Counted from the first letter of the stretch, positions 26,035 to 35,558 are shown. The stretch is DNA of 64,000 nucleotides from Fusibacter sp. 3D3 (GCF_001748365.1 NZ_BDHH01000003.1:337655-401654); one strand, 5' to 3'. Numbers and translations are program-made. The notes: generated by a model not told the origin, from the sequence alone.

Positions 26035-26912
26035 GTGAGAAGAAAACTGGGCAGGTTAAAGCGGCACTGGAAAAGAACTCACGGCTCAGGTCATTCACAA
26101 TGGCACTTTGTTTTGGATGAAATTGGAAAGCTGTTTTTAGATTTACAAGCAAAATTACTGCGTGTTATTCAAGAGAAAGAAGTGATGCGCGTCGGGGGCA
26201 ATAAAATTATCAAAGTCAATTTTAGAGTGATTGCTGCTACGAATAAGAATTTGCTAAGAGAAGTGGAAAAGGGTCATTTTAGACAAGATCATTTTTATAG
26301 ATTCAATTACCACTTCACATACCCGCTTTAAGAGAACGTATAGAAGATATAACGGTTTTGATGGAGTCCATAAAGAGTAAAGAAGGTTATCCGTTTTCAT
26401 TATCAGATGAGGTCATTGCCTTTTTCGAGGGCTATGATTGGAAAGACGATATCAGAGAACTCAAGAAGGGCATTGAGTTTTTTAAAAATATAGGCAGAGC
26501 ATTTATTTCAATGGAAGATTTACCACATTATATGGATGATATACAAGGAAAACATTATATGCCAAAGCAAAGGTATACTAAGGGTGAGTTCAGTGGTAAA
26601 TTCAGTGATGACGTTCGGGCTGAAATTGTCGATGCATTGACTGATCGTGAATCATTTGTACTTTTGTTATTATATGACAGTTTTTTAAGACGAAAGCAAT
26701 TGGGAAGAAGACGTATCTCTGAAAAGGCTTTTGAATCCGCGCTCTATATGAGTGAATATGATATCCGTGCCATTATGAACACCTTTAAGGATAAAGGGTT
26801 AATATCTGTAAGCTCGGGAAGAGGTGGCAGTACGATTTCACCTAAAGGGATAGAATGGGTCAAAGGGCATCCGCAAAAGAATGTAATCAAATTATTTTGC
26901 AAAAGGGGTTAA
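26035..26912 (+). pseudogene. Sigma-54-dependent (PrdR-like) regulator, N-truncated and frameshifted
   Basis: The first part (26035-26331) carries central AAA motifs of sigma-54 activators: a worn Walker B region ([20 protein letters not shown], normally LFLDEIGEMPL) and [10 protein letters not shown]. At about 26327 the frame breaks (CTTTAAGAGAACG instead of CTT AGA GAA CG), and the protein continues in another frame with RERIEDI and a C-terminal winged-helix region as in PrdR-type regulators. The N-terminal sensor, Walker A and GAFTGA loop are missing. It is clearly inactive as a sigma-54 activator, although the C-terminal half could still be made. Confidence 0.8.
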
Positions 26913-26946
26913 AGGGCGTTTTAAATCGCCCATTAACCCTTTTTTA
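26906..26946 (+). terminator. Rho-independent terminator
   Basis: GGGTTAA-A-GGGCG pairs with CGCCC-A-TTAACCC (one A-A mismatch), followed by TTTTTT. It ends the decayed regulator unit. Confidence 0.8.
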
Positions 26947-27083
26947 CGTGTAAAAGTTTTCAATATTTTAGTGAGAAGTGGGTTACCAGATGCGTATGAC
27001 GATTTCTTAACAGTTGGCATCAGAATTGCGTTAAGTATGAGTGCGTCGGTGTCGATAGAGAAACATTATATGGGGAGGTTAAT

Positions 27084-27556
27084 ATGTCTGAGATTATTTC
27101 GAAACGTTCATTTTCCAAATAGTACCAATTTGTGACGTTGCTATTAATGAGGAGCATTACGGGTTGTATCATTGGTGCGATTATGGAGGAAAAGACTCAA
27201 ATGTTCAAGCCTTTTGGTCAAATATTCTTGAATCTAATATTTACAGCAGTAGTACCACTGGTATTTTTTAGTCTTTCAAGTTGGTTGCGAAGATGACCAA
27301 TATGAATAGACTTGGCAAAATTCTTAAAAGTGCATTACTTATATTTTTTGTAACGGGCATTATAGCTTCTGTTATTATTATTTCCATCTTTTATTTCTTA
27401 ATATGCTTCACTGCATATGCTTATTATGCGGGGCACACGTGGGATCAAGGAGGGGCTACGATTCATATGGATGGCATTGCGCCTACGACACTTATGAAGT
27501 CTTACAAGAGGTTAAAGTGGGTTAGATCAATAGAGCAATTAAAGAAAGGTAAGTGA
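27084..27556 (+). pseudogene. Dicarboxylate/amino-acid:cation symporter remnant with unrelated tail
   Basis: It starts MSEIISKRSFSK, then a TAG at about 27120, then FVTLLLMRSITGCIIGAIMEE and FGQIFLNLIFTAVVPLVFFSLSS, typical of the first helices of DAACS (GltP/SdcS) transporters. A one-base shift near 27285 moves the frame to VAKMTNMNRLGKILKS and the third helix, after which homology ends. The rest (27392-27556) reads HTWDQGGATIHMDGIAPTT..., which I do not recognise and which may belong to another deleted gene. The transporter is non-functional. Confidence 0.75.
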
Positions 27557-27560
27557 ATCT

Positions 27561-28736
27561 ATGTCTAAATTTGACGAAAAAGTAAACCGAATCAATACAA
27601 GTTCTGTTAAGTATGAAGAAATGGATTTAAAGTTTGGAAGAGCAGATTTAATGCCATTTTGGGTTGCGGATATGGAGTTTAAAGCACCGCAGTTTATGTT
27701 AGATGCCTTAAAAGAGAGAGTAAATCATGGGATTTTTGGTTATACGAAGCGTATGCCTGAATATTATGATGCTGTGGCAAATTGGCTAGATAAAAGACAT
27801 GGTGTCGTGATTCAAAAGAGTGATCTCGAGTATGGACCAGGCGTCGTTTTTTTACTCAATATGATGATCCGTCTGTTTACGAAACCGGGTGAAAAAATTC
27901 TCATTCAATCGCCAGTATACTATCCTTTTAAAGCGATTATCGAAAAAAACAGACGTGTGGTAACCGATAATGTTTTGGTTTTAAACGGAGACCGTTATGA
28001 AATCGATTTTGAGGATTTAAGACAAAAAGCACAAGACCCTGATTGCACGATGATGCTACTCTGTAGTCCGCATAATCCCGTAGGCCGTGTTTGGAAAGAA
28101 GCAGAGCTTTTAAAAATCGCACATATCTGCAAAGAAAACAAGGTCCTATTGATATCGGATGAAATTCATTTTGATCTTGTTTATAAGCCCGCTGTCCATT
28201 ATTCATTGGGAAAATTAGGGCCTGAGTTTGATGAGAACGTCATTGTGTGCACAGCACCTAGTAAAACTTTTAACATCGCAGGGCTTCATAGCGCTTATTG
28301 TCTTATTAAAAACAGTGATATGATGAAAACTTATCGAGAAGAATTGGGTTTATTAGATTTGAATAGATCCAACGTTTTCAGTAGAGAATTGACACAAGTT
28401 GTCTATGAGCAAGGAGCTTCTTATGTGGATGAACTCTTGGCTTATATTGAAAGTAATATTATTTTTGCAAAGCATTACATCGAAAAGCATATCCAAGAAA
28501 TAAAGCCTATGCCAATGGAAGCAACTTACTTGATGTGGATTGATTGTAAAACACTTGGGCTTTCAAATGAGGCACTTGATGATCTTTTTATAAACAAAGC
28601 AAAATTAGCCCTTGATAGCGGTTATTGGTTTGGCGATTCTGGTGAAGGCTTTATGAGACTTAACTTAGCTTGTCCAAAATCCATGTTAGAAGAAGGTTTA
28701 ATGAAGTTAAGCAATGCTGTAAAAAGTATAAAATAA
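27561..28736 (+). CDS. PatB/MalY-type PLP-dependent C-S lyase (cystathionine beta-lyase-like)
   Basis: This 391-residue class I/II aminotransferase-fold enzyme has the family markers: MPFWVADMEFKAPQFMLDAL at the N-terminus, CSPHNPVGRVW, LLISDEIHFDLV and the PLP-lysine motif APSKTFNIAG. MalY/PatB proteins cleave cystathionine or cysteine conjugates, giving homocysteine or H2S plus pyruvate and ammonia. A downstream gene is a fragment of another sulfur-amino-acid enzyme. It is intact among decayed neighbours. AAAGAAAGG lies before its ATG. Confidence 0.88.
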   Translation: MSKFDEKVNRINTSSVKYEEMDLKFGRADLMPFWVADMEFKAPQFMLDALKERVNHGIFGYTKRMPEYYDAVANWLDKRHGVVIQKSDLEYGPGVVFLLNMMIRLFTKPGEKILIQSPVYYPFKAIIEKNRRVVTDNVLVLNGDRYEIDFEDLRQKAQDPDCTMMLLCSPHNPVGRVWKEAELLKIAHICKENKVLLISDEIHFDLVYKPAVHYSLGKLGPEFDENVIVCTAPSKTFNIAGLHSAYCLIKNSDMMKTYREELGLLDLNRSNVFSRELTQVVYEQGASYVDELLAYIESNIIFAKHYIEKHIQEIKPMPMEATYLMWIDCKTLGLSNEALDDLFINKAKLALDSGYWFGDSGEGFMRLNLACPKSMLEEGLMKLSNAVKSIK

Positions 28737-28776
28737 GGCGATAAAAGTGATAAAAGACATAAGATGAGATAGAAAC

Positions 28777-29097
28777 ATGAAATTTAATACGAAAGCAATA
28801 CACTATGGTACAATTCACGATAAACAATTTGGCGCTCATGTGAGCCCACTGTATCAAACATCGACATTTGTCTTTGATGACTGCAATCAAGGTGGAGAAT
28901 GCTTTGCAGGGCGAGATAGTGGTTATAAGTACACACGTTTAGGCAATCCAAACACAAATGGAGTTGCAGCAAGAATGGTGGCGCTAGACGATATAGATTC
29001 AGGCCTTTATACGAGTACTAGGATGTCAGCAGTTTCCACAGCACTTCTTGGGCTTTCAGAGTTTCAAAAGCATAAAATAGAGCAAAGAAGTCCTTAA
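28777..29097 (+). pseudogene. Cys/Met metabolism PLP enzyme (cystathionine gamma-synthase/methionine gamma-lyase family), truncated
   Basis: The frame matches the first ~95 residues of the family (NTKAIHYG, HVSPLYQTSTFVFD, YKYTRLGNPNTN and a degraded TSTRMSAVSTALLG for the usual SSGM-A-I). It then ends in an unrelated tail. The PLP-binding lysine and the rest of the roughly 400-residue enzyme are missing, so it cannot work. It directly follows the intact PatB-like gene and ends at a terminator. Confidence 0.8.
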
Positions 29098-29135
29098 ATA
29101 ATCTCAATGCATGAGAGTGTTTAAGGACTTTTTTA
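29088..29135. terminator. Rho-independent terminator, probably bidirectional
   Basis: AAGTCCTTAAA and TTTAAGGACTT form an 11-bp stem followed by TTTTA. It lies between the PLP-enzyme fragment and the convergent DUF2798 gene. Confidence 0.8.
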
Positions 29136-29145
29136 TACATGATAA

Positions 29146-29619
29146 TCAGTGTGCTTCAAAGTGCGCTCTAACAGGAAACATTTTAAAAAACACTGTCCTT
29201 GCGATAGGGCCAACGATTATAAATTGAAGGAGTATTGCCGCTAAGAAATTTTTCCATAGAGCGTTAACAAATAGGATTGGTAGGTGAGCAGAAATCCCAG
29301 TATGCAAAATTAGAGTGATCAGAGTCATGGAGAGACACATACCACAAACCATGAAAAACGAAATAATAAGCACCTTCATTATCATTGGGAAATGTTCTTT
29401 AGATACTTTTGCAGCAATTGATTTAGCCATTTTCCCGACGAAAAACCAGTCCATGACAAGTGCAATAAAAAAAATAGGAATAAAGCCTAACATAATAGCT
29501 TTAAAGTTTAGGTTATGAATCCCTTGCATTAAGATGACGTTGAAAAAAGTCATCCCTAAAACCATTAAGAAACAGCAGATTAACGTGAATATAAAATTTT
29601 CTTTCTTATTTTTTCCCAA
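29146..29619 (-). CDS. DUF2798 family membrane protein
   Basis: This protein of about 157 residues has four membrane helices and two DUF2798-like halves (FTLICCFLMVLGMTFFNVIL and VLIISFFMVCGMCLSMTLITLIL). The preferred start is a TTG at 29619, because AAGGAG lies 7 bp upstream, rather than the longer frame from 29649. Its function is unknown; family genes often lie beside small regulators, as here with the divergent MarR gene. Confidence 0.8.
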   Translation of the reverse strand: MGKNKKENFIFTLICCFLMVLGMTFFNVILMQGIHNLNFKAIMLGFIPIFFIALVMDWFFVGKMAKSIAAKVSKEHFPMIMKVLIISFFMVCGMCLSMTLITLILHTGISAHLPILFVNALWKNFLAAILLQFIIVGPIARTVFFKMFPVRAHFEAH

Positions 29620-29680
29620 AATAGATCTCCTTAAATAAAATATTGCCAAATGATATCGAATGAAATTTATTCAGCTCATC

Positions 29681-29733
29681 TGGTTGACAATGTATTATAG
29701 CATTGATACAATATATTTGTCAACCAAGTTGAC
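29681..29733. promoter_or_regulatory. Face-to-face promoters and operator between DUF2798 and MarR genes
   Basis: TGGTTGACAA and TTGTCAACCA form an exact 10-bp inverted repeat 26 bp apart. Rightward: TTGACA (29684), 17 bp, TACAAT. Leftward: TTGACA (complement of 29718-29723), 17 bp, CTATAA. A further near-palindrome GTCAACCAAGTTGAC follows. One dimeric regulator could cover both promoters. Confidence 0.7.
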
Positions 29734-29830
29734 TAAAATTAATATTAGTGTTTTTTAAGTACTTTGCATTTTAAGTTGAAAATAAAAGTTTAAACAGGTT
29801 ACAGTGATTAAAGAATAGGGGGAGAGAGAG

Positions 29831-30274
29831 ATGAGTGAATATTTAAAAGCGTTAACCCTTGTGGATTTATTAAGTGAAAAACATAAAAAATTGAGAGAAG
29901 AAGTATTAAGGTTATGGCATGAAGAAAATAGCGAGACTATAAATGATACAGAATCCCACTTGCTGGCAATGGTGAGTAAACGAGAAATTACAATGGCTGA
30001 AAGTGCTAGAGAACTTAATATTTCTAGGCAAGCAGCACATAAATGTACTTTGAAATTAATGGATCATGGCTATATTTCTATTCAGTCTAGCGAGGCTAAT
30101 AAGCGGAATAAGTTATTAGGTTTGACACCAAAAGGGGAGGCATTTTGCTGTGAAATGTCAAAGATAAAAGCCAAAATAGAAGCAGAAATTGCTTCAAACC
30201 TTGGCATTGAGTTTGTGGAAACGATGAAAAATGCCTTGAGAAAAAATTGGATAAATGATAAAACATCAATATAA
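29831..30274 (+). CDS. MarR-like winged-helix transcriptional regulator
   Basis: This 147-residue protein has a winged helix (ITMAESARELNISRQAAHKCTLKLMDHGYISIQSSE, then RNKLLGLTPKG as the wing), typical of MarR-type regulators. It is divergent from the DUF2798 gene and shares a symmetric promoter region with it, so autoregulation and control of the membrane protein are likely. GGGGGAGAGAG lies before ATG. Its TAA stop lies inside the first bases of repeat B copy 3. Confidence 0.8.
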   Translation: MSEYLKALTLVDLLSEKHKKLREEVLRLWHEENSETINDTESHLLAMVSKREITMAESARELNISRQAAHKCTLKLMDHGYISIQSSEANKRNKLLGLTPKGEAFCCEMSKIKAKIEAEIASNLGIEFVETMKNALRKNWINDKTSI

Positions 30275-30417
30275 CCCTTGAGGAGATGTCCCCCACTTCT
30301 CAAAGTGGGGGTTCATATGCCTAATTCAGTGGGAGTCCAAACGCCCACTGAATGCAATCCGATAGGATTGTGCAAGTGTTACGAAGGTAGCGAAGCGGAC
30401 TGAGTAGACGCTTTGAT
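30271..30417 (+). ncRNA. 147-bp structured repeat B, copy 3
   Basis: Same length, hairpins and end sequences as the copies at 23974 and 24955. It begins in the stop codon of the MarR gene, as copy 2 does at the decarboxylase gene. Confidence 0.65.
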
Positions 30418-30540
30418 TTCTAAGAAAAGTATTGTTTTTTTTCGAATTAATTTGTATAATCATAAAAGACACAAGTATATAACAATTATGGCTATAAATC
30501 GTCATAGCATACAATCTATGTAGAATTAAATAGAAAATGC

Positions 30541-30700
30541 ATTAAGGTGCCTCTGAAAAGAGGAGAATAGGAAAGCCGGTTCAAATCCGGCACGGACCCA
30601 CCACTGTAAGTAGTGACAAATTCTAAATAAACCACTGGATGTCAATGACATCTGGGAAGGTTAGAAGGCGGATGAACTACAAGTCAGGAGACCTGCCTTT
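30541..30700 (+). ncRNA. Cobalamin riboswitch
   Basis: The conserved parts appear in order: AAGGTGCCTCTG, GAATAGGAAAGCCGGTTCAAATCCGGC, ACGGACCCACCACTGTAA, and the B12 box AAGTCAGGAGACCTGCC at 30681-30697. It lies upstream of a MATE exporter and probably the ABC operon after it, and uses the terminator at 30769 as expression platform. Confidence 0.93.
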
Positions 30701-30768
30701 ATGTTGAGATTAGTCGGAAGGGGATTTATTTCAGACGAATTAATTTGAGTTACTTTTTAGATGGGAAA

Positions 30769-30800
30769 AGTCTCTTAGCATATGCTGAGAGGCTTTTTTA
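30769..30800 (+). terminator. Riboswitch-linked terminator
   Basis: AGTCTCTTAGC pairs with GCTGAGAGGCT (a G-T pair at two places), followed by TTTTTT. It lies between the B12 box and the MATE start, as in transcription-attenuating cobalamin riboswitches. Confidence 0.8.
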
Positions 30801-30830
30801 GTGTAAATCATTAAAAATAGGAGCGCACAA

Positions 30831-32147
30831 ATGACACATAAAGCTTATTTATCACTTGCAATTCCCTTAATTTTGTCGACCGTAACGCAGCCGCTTTTAG
30901 GTGCAGTAGACACTGCAATTATAGGTAGATTGGATAATTCAGCGTATATCGGGGGTGTGGCAATAGGCGCTGTCATTTTTAACACCATTTACTGGCTCTT
31001 TGGTTTTTTAAGAGTGAGTACTTCCAGTTTTTCAGCACAGTCCTATGGGAGTCAGAAAGCATCGGACACTTACTATGCTTACTTTAGACCACTGATGATT
31101 GCGGGTATTGTTGGACTGGTCTTTGTACTCTTTCAAGGGATTCTGGCAAAGGGTGCTGTTTTGATCTATAATCCAGACTCGGAAGTGATCGAATATGCGA
31201 TGACCTATTTTAGAATACTTATTTGGGGAGCGCCTTGTGTACTCATAGGTTATGTGAACATCGGTTGGTTGATGGGCAGAAAGCACGTGAAAGAAACACT
31301 CTTTTTGCAGATCAGCGCGAACGTGCTTAACATCGTCCTTGATGCTGTATTTGTGCTCCACTTTAAAATGGGCATCGCAGGTGTCGCTTATGCCACTTTG
31401 ATTTCACAAGCTTATAGTTTTTTACTAGGGAGTGTCATGATTTCTAAGAAGATTGATCTGTTGAAAGCGAAAGCATATTGGGAGGGCATGGTGGACCGTC
31501 AGGCTATAAAAGATATGATGCGTGTTAATCGGGATCTTATGATCAGAACCACATGCTTGCTCATTATGACCAATATGTTCATGAATAAAGGTTCAGAACT
31601 CGGAACTGATATATTGGCGGCAAATGCAGTGTTGTTTCAAATTCAGTATATCATTTCATATATATTTGATGGTCTTTCAAATGCCTCTAGTATTTATACT
31701 GGGAAAAGTGTAGGTGAGGGCAATCAAGGTGCTTTTAAGGCGGTAATGGAAATTTCCAGTTTTTATACAATTATTTTCTGCTTTTTATTATCAGGCGTGT
31801 CAGTTGCTTTTCAAAGTGGAATTATTGGGTTATTTACCAATATAGAAAGTGTCATCATGCTTTGCAAAACTTACTTTATTTGGATTGTGATCTTCCCTTA
31901 TGTCATCGGCATTGGCATGGTCTACTATGGCATTTATACAGGGAGCACCTTTACGGGACCCGTCAGAAACTCGCTGATCATAGCGCTAGGCATATTTGTA
32001 TTGACTTATATGTTCGCGATTCCGAAGTGGGGAAATCATGGGTTATGGCTTGCTTTTATACTCTTTAGCCTAACGCGAAGTGTGGTCTTAGTCGCATATA
32101 AGAACAAGCTTTTTCAAAAAACTTTTTTAGTGGTATGTACGGAGTGA
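30831..32147 (+). CDS. MATE-family efflux transporter
   Basis: This 438-residue membrane protein of the MATE (DinF/NorM-like) family has about 12 helices. It opens with SLAIPLILSTVTQPLLGAVDTAIIGRL and has a second-half repeat near ANAVLFQIQYIISYIFDGL. It exports an unknown compound using Na+ or H+. It lies directly under a cobalamin riboswitch and 30 bp before a Nik/Opp-type importer, so its cargo may be a metal-binding compound; that link is inference. GGAGCG lies before ATG. Confidence 0.85.
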   Translation: MTHKAYLSLAIPLILSTVTQPLLGAVDTAIIGRLDNSAYIGGVAIGAVIFNTIYWLFGFLRVSTSSFSAQSYGSQKASDTYYAYFRPLMIAGIVGLVFVLFQGILAKGAVLIYNPDSEVIEYAMTYFRILIWGAPCVLIGYVNIGWLMGRKHVKETLFLQISANVLNIVLDAVFVLHFKMGIAGVAYATLISQAYSFLLGSVMISKKIDLLKAKAYWEGMVDRQAIKDMMRVNRDLMIRTTCLLIMTNMFMNKGSELGTDILAANAVLFQIQYIISYIFDGLSNASSIYTGKSVGEGNQGAFKAVMEISSFYTIIFCFLLSGVSVAFQSGIIGLFTNIESVIMLCKTYFIWIVIFPYVIGIGMVYYGIYTGSTFTGPVRNSLIIALGIFVLTYMFAIPKWGNHGLWLAFILFSLTRSVVLVAYKNKLFQKTFLVVCTE

Positions 32148-32177
32148 GGTTAACGCAACAGAAGGGAGGGGATTTTT

Positions 32178-33116
32178 ATGAAGCGTTATTTTATAAGCAG
32201 AAGCCTACAAATGTTGATGGTTATGTTGACCGTTTCGTTTTTTACGTTCGGTTTATCCCATTTAAGTCCAAGTGATCCAGCTGAGATTATGCTCTTGTCC
32301 CATGATACGATGCCCACGGAAGAATTGCTTGAAAGGACAAGAGCAGAGATGGGGCTAAATGAGACCTTTTTAGTTCAGTATTTTAAGTGGCTTAGAAATG
32401 TTTTGAGAGGGGATTTAGGCGAGTCGTATGCATTTAAAAAACCTGTAATCACGATCATTGCACATCGCATTGGGATGACGTTTAGATTGGCATTTGGAGC
32501 ACTGTTGATTCTTGTGACGACATCTTTAAGTTTGGGCATATTATCTGCGATTAAGCAAAATAAAATAGCAGATTACTTGATTAGAGGATTGTCTTTTGGA
32601 GCAATTTCGATGCCGTCCTTTTGGCTAGGCCTCATACTCATATATTGTTTCGCTGTTAAACTGCATTGGTTTAAGATCGCAGATCAATATGCATTTGCAA
32701 GCATATTTTTACCTTCACTTACCCTTGCGATCCCACTTACAGGAAAATACATTAGGCAGATACGTGCAGCAGTTTTAGACGAGTATACCAAGGATTATGT
32801 GATCGGTGCACGTGCAAGAGGGATTAGAGAGCATCGCATCATCTGGGGACATGTGTTGCCCAATGCCATGCTGAGTATATTGACGCTTTTGGGATTATCG
32901 GTTGCTTTTTTAATTGGGGGTACGGCGATTGTAGAAAATATATTTTCATGGCCTGGTCTTGGCACCATGGCACTGAATGCCATAACGAATAGAGATTATC
33001 CAATTCTTCAGGCCTATGTTCTGTTTATGGCTTTTATATATGTAGGGGTCAATTACATGGTGGATATTGTATCTCAAATGCTTTATCCCATGCTCAAAGA
33101 AGAAGCGGGGGTGTGA
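32178..33116 (+). CDS. ABC transporter permease, NikB/OppB-type (system 2)
   Basis: This 312-residue permease opens with KRYFISRSLQMLMVMLTVSFFTFGLSHLSPSDPAE. It has the loop YVIGARARGIREHRIIWGHVLPN and the VENIFSWPGLGTMAL signature of the NikB/DppB/OppB family. It is the first gene of the second nickel/peptide-type importer in the window. GAAGGGAGGGG lies before ATG. It is in line behind the MATE gene, so the riboswitch may govern it. Confidence 0.88.
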   Translation: MKRYFISRSLQMLMVMLTVSFFTFGLSHLSPSDPAEIMLLSHDTMPTEELLERTRAEMGLNETFLVQYFKWLRNVLRGDLGESYAFKKPVITIIAHRIGMTFRLAFGALLILVTTSLSLGILSAIKQNKIADYLIRGLSFGAISMPSFWLGLILIYCFAVKLHWFKIADQYAFASIFLPSLTLAIPLTGKYIRQIRAAVLDEYTKDYVIGARARGIREHRIIWGHVLPNAMLSILTLLGLSVAFLIGGTAIVENIFSWPGLGTMALNAITNRDYPILQAYVLFMAFIYVGVNYMVDIVSQMLYPMLKEEAGV

Positions 33117-33118
33117 GG

Positions 33119-33946
33119 ATGTTAAGTTCAGGATGCGAAACAAGACATCAGAAAATAGTGATTTTTGTAGCGTTGCTCATCGTTTTATTGGCAATGATAG
33201 CCCCTATATTTGCACCACATGATCCATTAGAGCCCAATTTCATGCACATTTTAGAAAAACCCAGCAGTACATACTTATTCGGGACGGATCAGGTGGGGCG
33301 ATGTATCCTTTCACGTATTCTACATGGGGCAAAAGTGTCCCTTGGCATGACCTTTTTTCTTTTGAGTTTAGTATTTGTATTGGGTGTGACGATTGGCCTC
33401 ATAGCTGCACTTTCGGGTGGCTTTATGGATATGCTCTTAATGCGATTAGTGGATACCGTTTTAGCTTTTCCAGATATTGTATTTGCAATAGCCGTTGTGG
33501 GCATACTGGGTCCTGGTATTGTCAATACGATTTTGGCACTAGCGGTGATTTGGTGGACGAAATATGCAAGACTTACGAGAATGCTGGTAATGTCAGTGAA
33601 AAATACTGAGTATATACAATCGGCTAAGATGGCAGGCGTGTGGGGGCTTGATCTTATTTTCAGGTATATTTTGCCCAACATCATATCCCCATTGATCGTT
33701 CAATTGGCAATGGATATCGGGGGGATGATGCTTGCACTGGCGGGTCTTTCTTTTTTGGGATTAGGGGTACAACCGCCTACACCCGAATGGGGCAGTATGC
33801 TCAGTGAAGGCAAGGCATATATTCAGACTGCCCCTTGGCTCTTGCTCTATCCAGGGCTTGCAATTTTCATAGTGGTAGGTGTATTTAACATTTTGGGCGA
33901 CAGGATGAGAGATTTATTAGATCCTAAAAATATGCAATCAAACTAA
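33119..33946 (+). CDS. ABC transporter permease, NikC/OppC-type (system 2)
   Basis: This protein of about 275 residues has the family marks APHDPLEPNFMHILEKPSSTYLFGTDQVGRCILSRIL and LAGLSFLGLGVQPPTPEWGSML. ATG 33119 has GGGGGTG about 6 bp upstream; a GTG at 33113 overlaps the previous stop and is the alternative start. It pairs with the NikB-like permease. Confidence 0.87.
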   Translation: MLSSGCETRHQKIVIFVALLIVLLAMIAPIFAPHDPLEPNFMHILEKPSSTYLFGTDQVGRCILSRILHGAKVSLGMTFFLLSLVFVLGVTIGLIAALSGGFMDMLLMRLVDTVLAFPDIVFAIAVVGILGPGIVNTILALAVIWWTKYARLTRMLVMSVKNTEYIQSAKMAGVWGLDLIFRYILPNIISPLIVQLAMDIGGMMLALAGLSFLGLGVQPPTPEWGSMLSEGKAYIQTAPWLLLYPGLAIFIVVGVFNILGDRMRDLLDPKNMQSN

Positions 33947-33956
33947 GGAGAAATTT

Positions 33957-35558
33957 ATGAAAAAGTGGATGATCAGTTTATTAATTTTAACAATGAGTTT
34001 TATTTTTGTAGCCTGCGGGTCAGCGCCTCAAGACGTCAATGAATCGGGAAAAGCAGCAGAATCAGTAGAATCAGCAGATTTAACGACATCGTCTTCAAGC
34101 GAGGCTGAAAGTGGTCTTAAGACACTCAACATGGCTATCTTTTGGCTAGATCCAAATCTAGAACCGACTGAAGGTTGGAATGGCTGGGCATTAACACGCT
34201 GTGGCATTGGTGAAAACTTGGTTCAGATAGATGAAAACTTAAAGTTTAAATCGGTCTTAGCAGCGTCATATGAGCAAATTGATGAAAAGACAACGGTGTT
34301 TCGTATTCGAGAGGATGCTAAGTTTCAAAATGGAAAGCCTGTGGATGCCGCAGCATGTAAGGCTTCTATCGAGAGAGCGCTTGAAATATCAGATCGAGAT
34401 GATGTGAAGTTTGGTGTGGACGTTATAGAAGCAGAAGGTCAAACTTTGACGATTAAGACTTTAGCCCCAGAGACCTCACTCATCAACAAGCTGACGGATC
34501 CTGTTTTTATCATCGTGGACACAGAAGCGGCTAAAGACGAAAACTTTAAATATGCACCCATTTGTACAGGGGCTTTTAAAGTCGTGAATTTTGATCCAGC
34601 ACTTGGCATGACACTTGAAAAAAATGCGAATCACTGGAGCGGTGATATCGCTGTGGATGTGGTCAATGTAAAGTATATCCAAGATGGGACGATTAGAACC
34701 ATGGCACTTCAATCTGGAGAAATTGACCTTGCAACGCAAATCCAATCCAAAGATTTAGGCATTTTTGAAAACGACGAAAACTATGTGGTTTACAAAGGGC
34801 CTAACTTGAGAGTTTTCATTTTGAGATTGAACATGGACAAACCCTATATGCGCAATAAAGCTTTTAGACAAGCGTTGAGTTATGGGATGGACAAGGCAAC
34901 TTATGCAACGCAAATTGTAAGTGGCATTCCAGCAAAGGGGCCCTTTAATGACAGCTTACCCTTTGGATATGAGGGGGATGACTATTACACCTATAATCCA
35001 GAACAAGCGATGGCATTGCTAGATGCCGAAGGCTTTTTAGACACAGATGGAGATGGCATTAGAGAATCTGAGGGCAAGAACATCGTTCTCAAATATGTAT
35101 CGAGGACCAATCACGGCATCGATGCAAACAACATCGGTATCGCAATGCAATCGCAGTACAAGGCTATAGGGCTTGGACTTGAAGTTATTCAAGTGGAAAA
35201 CTACGCTGATATGGCCAAGTCAGGGGATTTTGATATGTTGTGGGAAAGATGGACATCAGCACCGTCGGCAGATCCAGAGTACTTTTTAACGGCGAGTTAC
35301 AAGTCAGGCAGTGCAGGCAACTATGGGAAGTATACAAGTGATGCTTTTGATACCCTTTGTGATACGCTTGAAAAAACAGATGCCCGAAGCGAACGAGAAA
35401 GCCTTGGCATCAAAGGTTCAGAAATGTTAATCGAAGATGTGGCATCGCTTTTTTTATACTATCAAGAAGGCAATGTGGTTACGCGCAAAAATGTGGGCGG
35501 CGTCTACAGATTTATTTCGGAAATCTACTATATCGATGACCGTATAACAGTGAAATAG
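33957..35558 (+). CDS. Nickel/peptide-type ABC transporter substrate-binding lipoprotein (system 2)
   Basis: This 533-residue SBP family 5 protein has lipobox FVAC (Cys20), a Ser/Glu-rich linker and the typical core (FRIREDAKFQNGKPVDAAACKASIERAL, NHGIDANNIGIAMQSQY). It lies between the permeases and the ATPases, whereas in system 1 it comes first. The LDPNLEPTEGWNGWALTRCGIGENLVQ stretch is NikA-like. A nickel/cobalt or metallophore ligand fits the riboswitch context; a peptide ligand cannot be excluded. Confidence 0.87.
   Translation: MKKWMISLLILTMSFIFVACGSAPQDVNESGKAAESVESADLTTSSSSEAESGLKTLNMAIFWLDPNLEPTEGWNGWALTRCGIGENLVQIDENLKFKSVLAASYEQIDEKTTVFRIREDAKFQNGKPVDAAACKASIERALEISDRDDVKFGVDVIEAEGQTLTIKTLAPETSLINKLTDPVFIIVDTEAAKDENFKYAPICTGAFKVVNFDPALGMTLEKNANHWSGDIAVDVVNVKYIQDGTIRTMALQSGEIDLATQIQSKDLGIFENDENYVVYKGPNLRVFILRLNMDKPYMRNKAFRQALSYGMDKATYATQIVSGIPAKGPFNDSLPFGYEGDDYYTYNPEQAMALLDAEGFLDTDGDGIRESEGKNIVLKYVSRTNHGIDANNIGIAMQSQYKAIGLGLEVIQVENYADMAKSGDFDMLWERWTSAPSADPEYFLTASYKSGSAGNYGKYTSDAFDTLCDTLEKTDARSERESLGIKGSEMLIEDVASLFLYYQEGNVVTRKNVGGVYRFISEIYYIDDRITVK

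Noticed and set aside
23974..30417. Repeat B copies as a CRISPR array
   Set aside because: The copies are 147 bp, thousands of bases apart, and have no regular spacing or cas genes.
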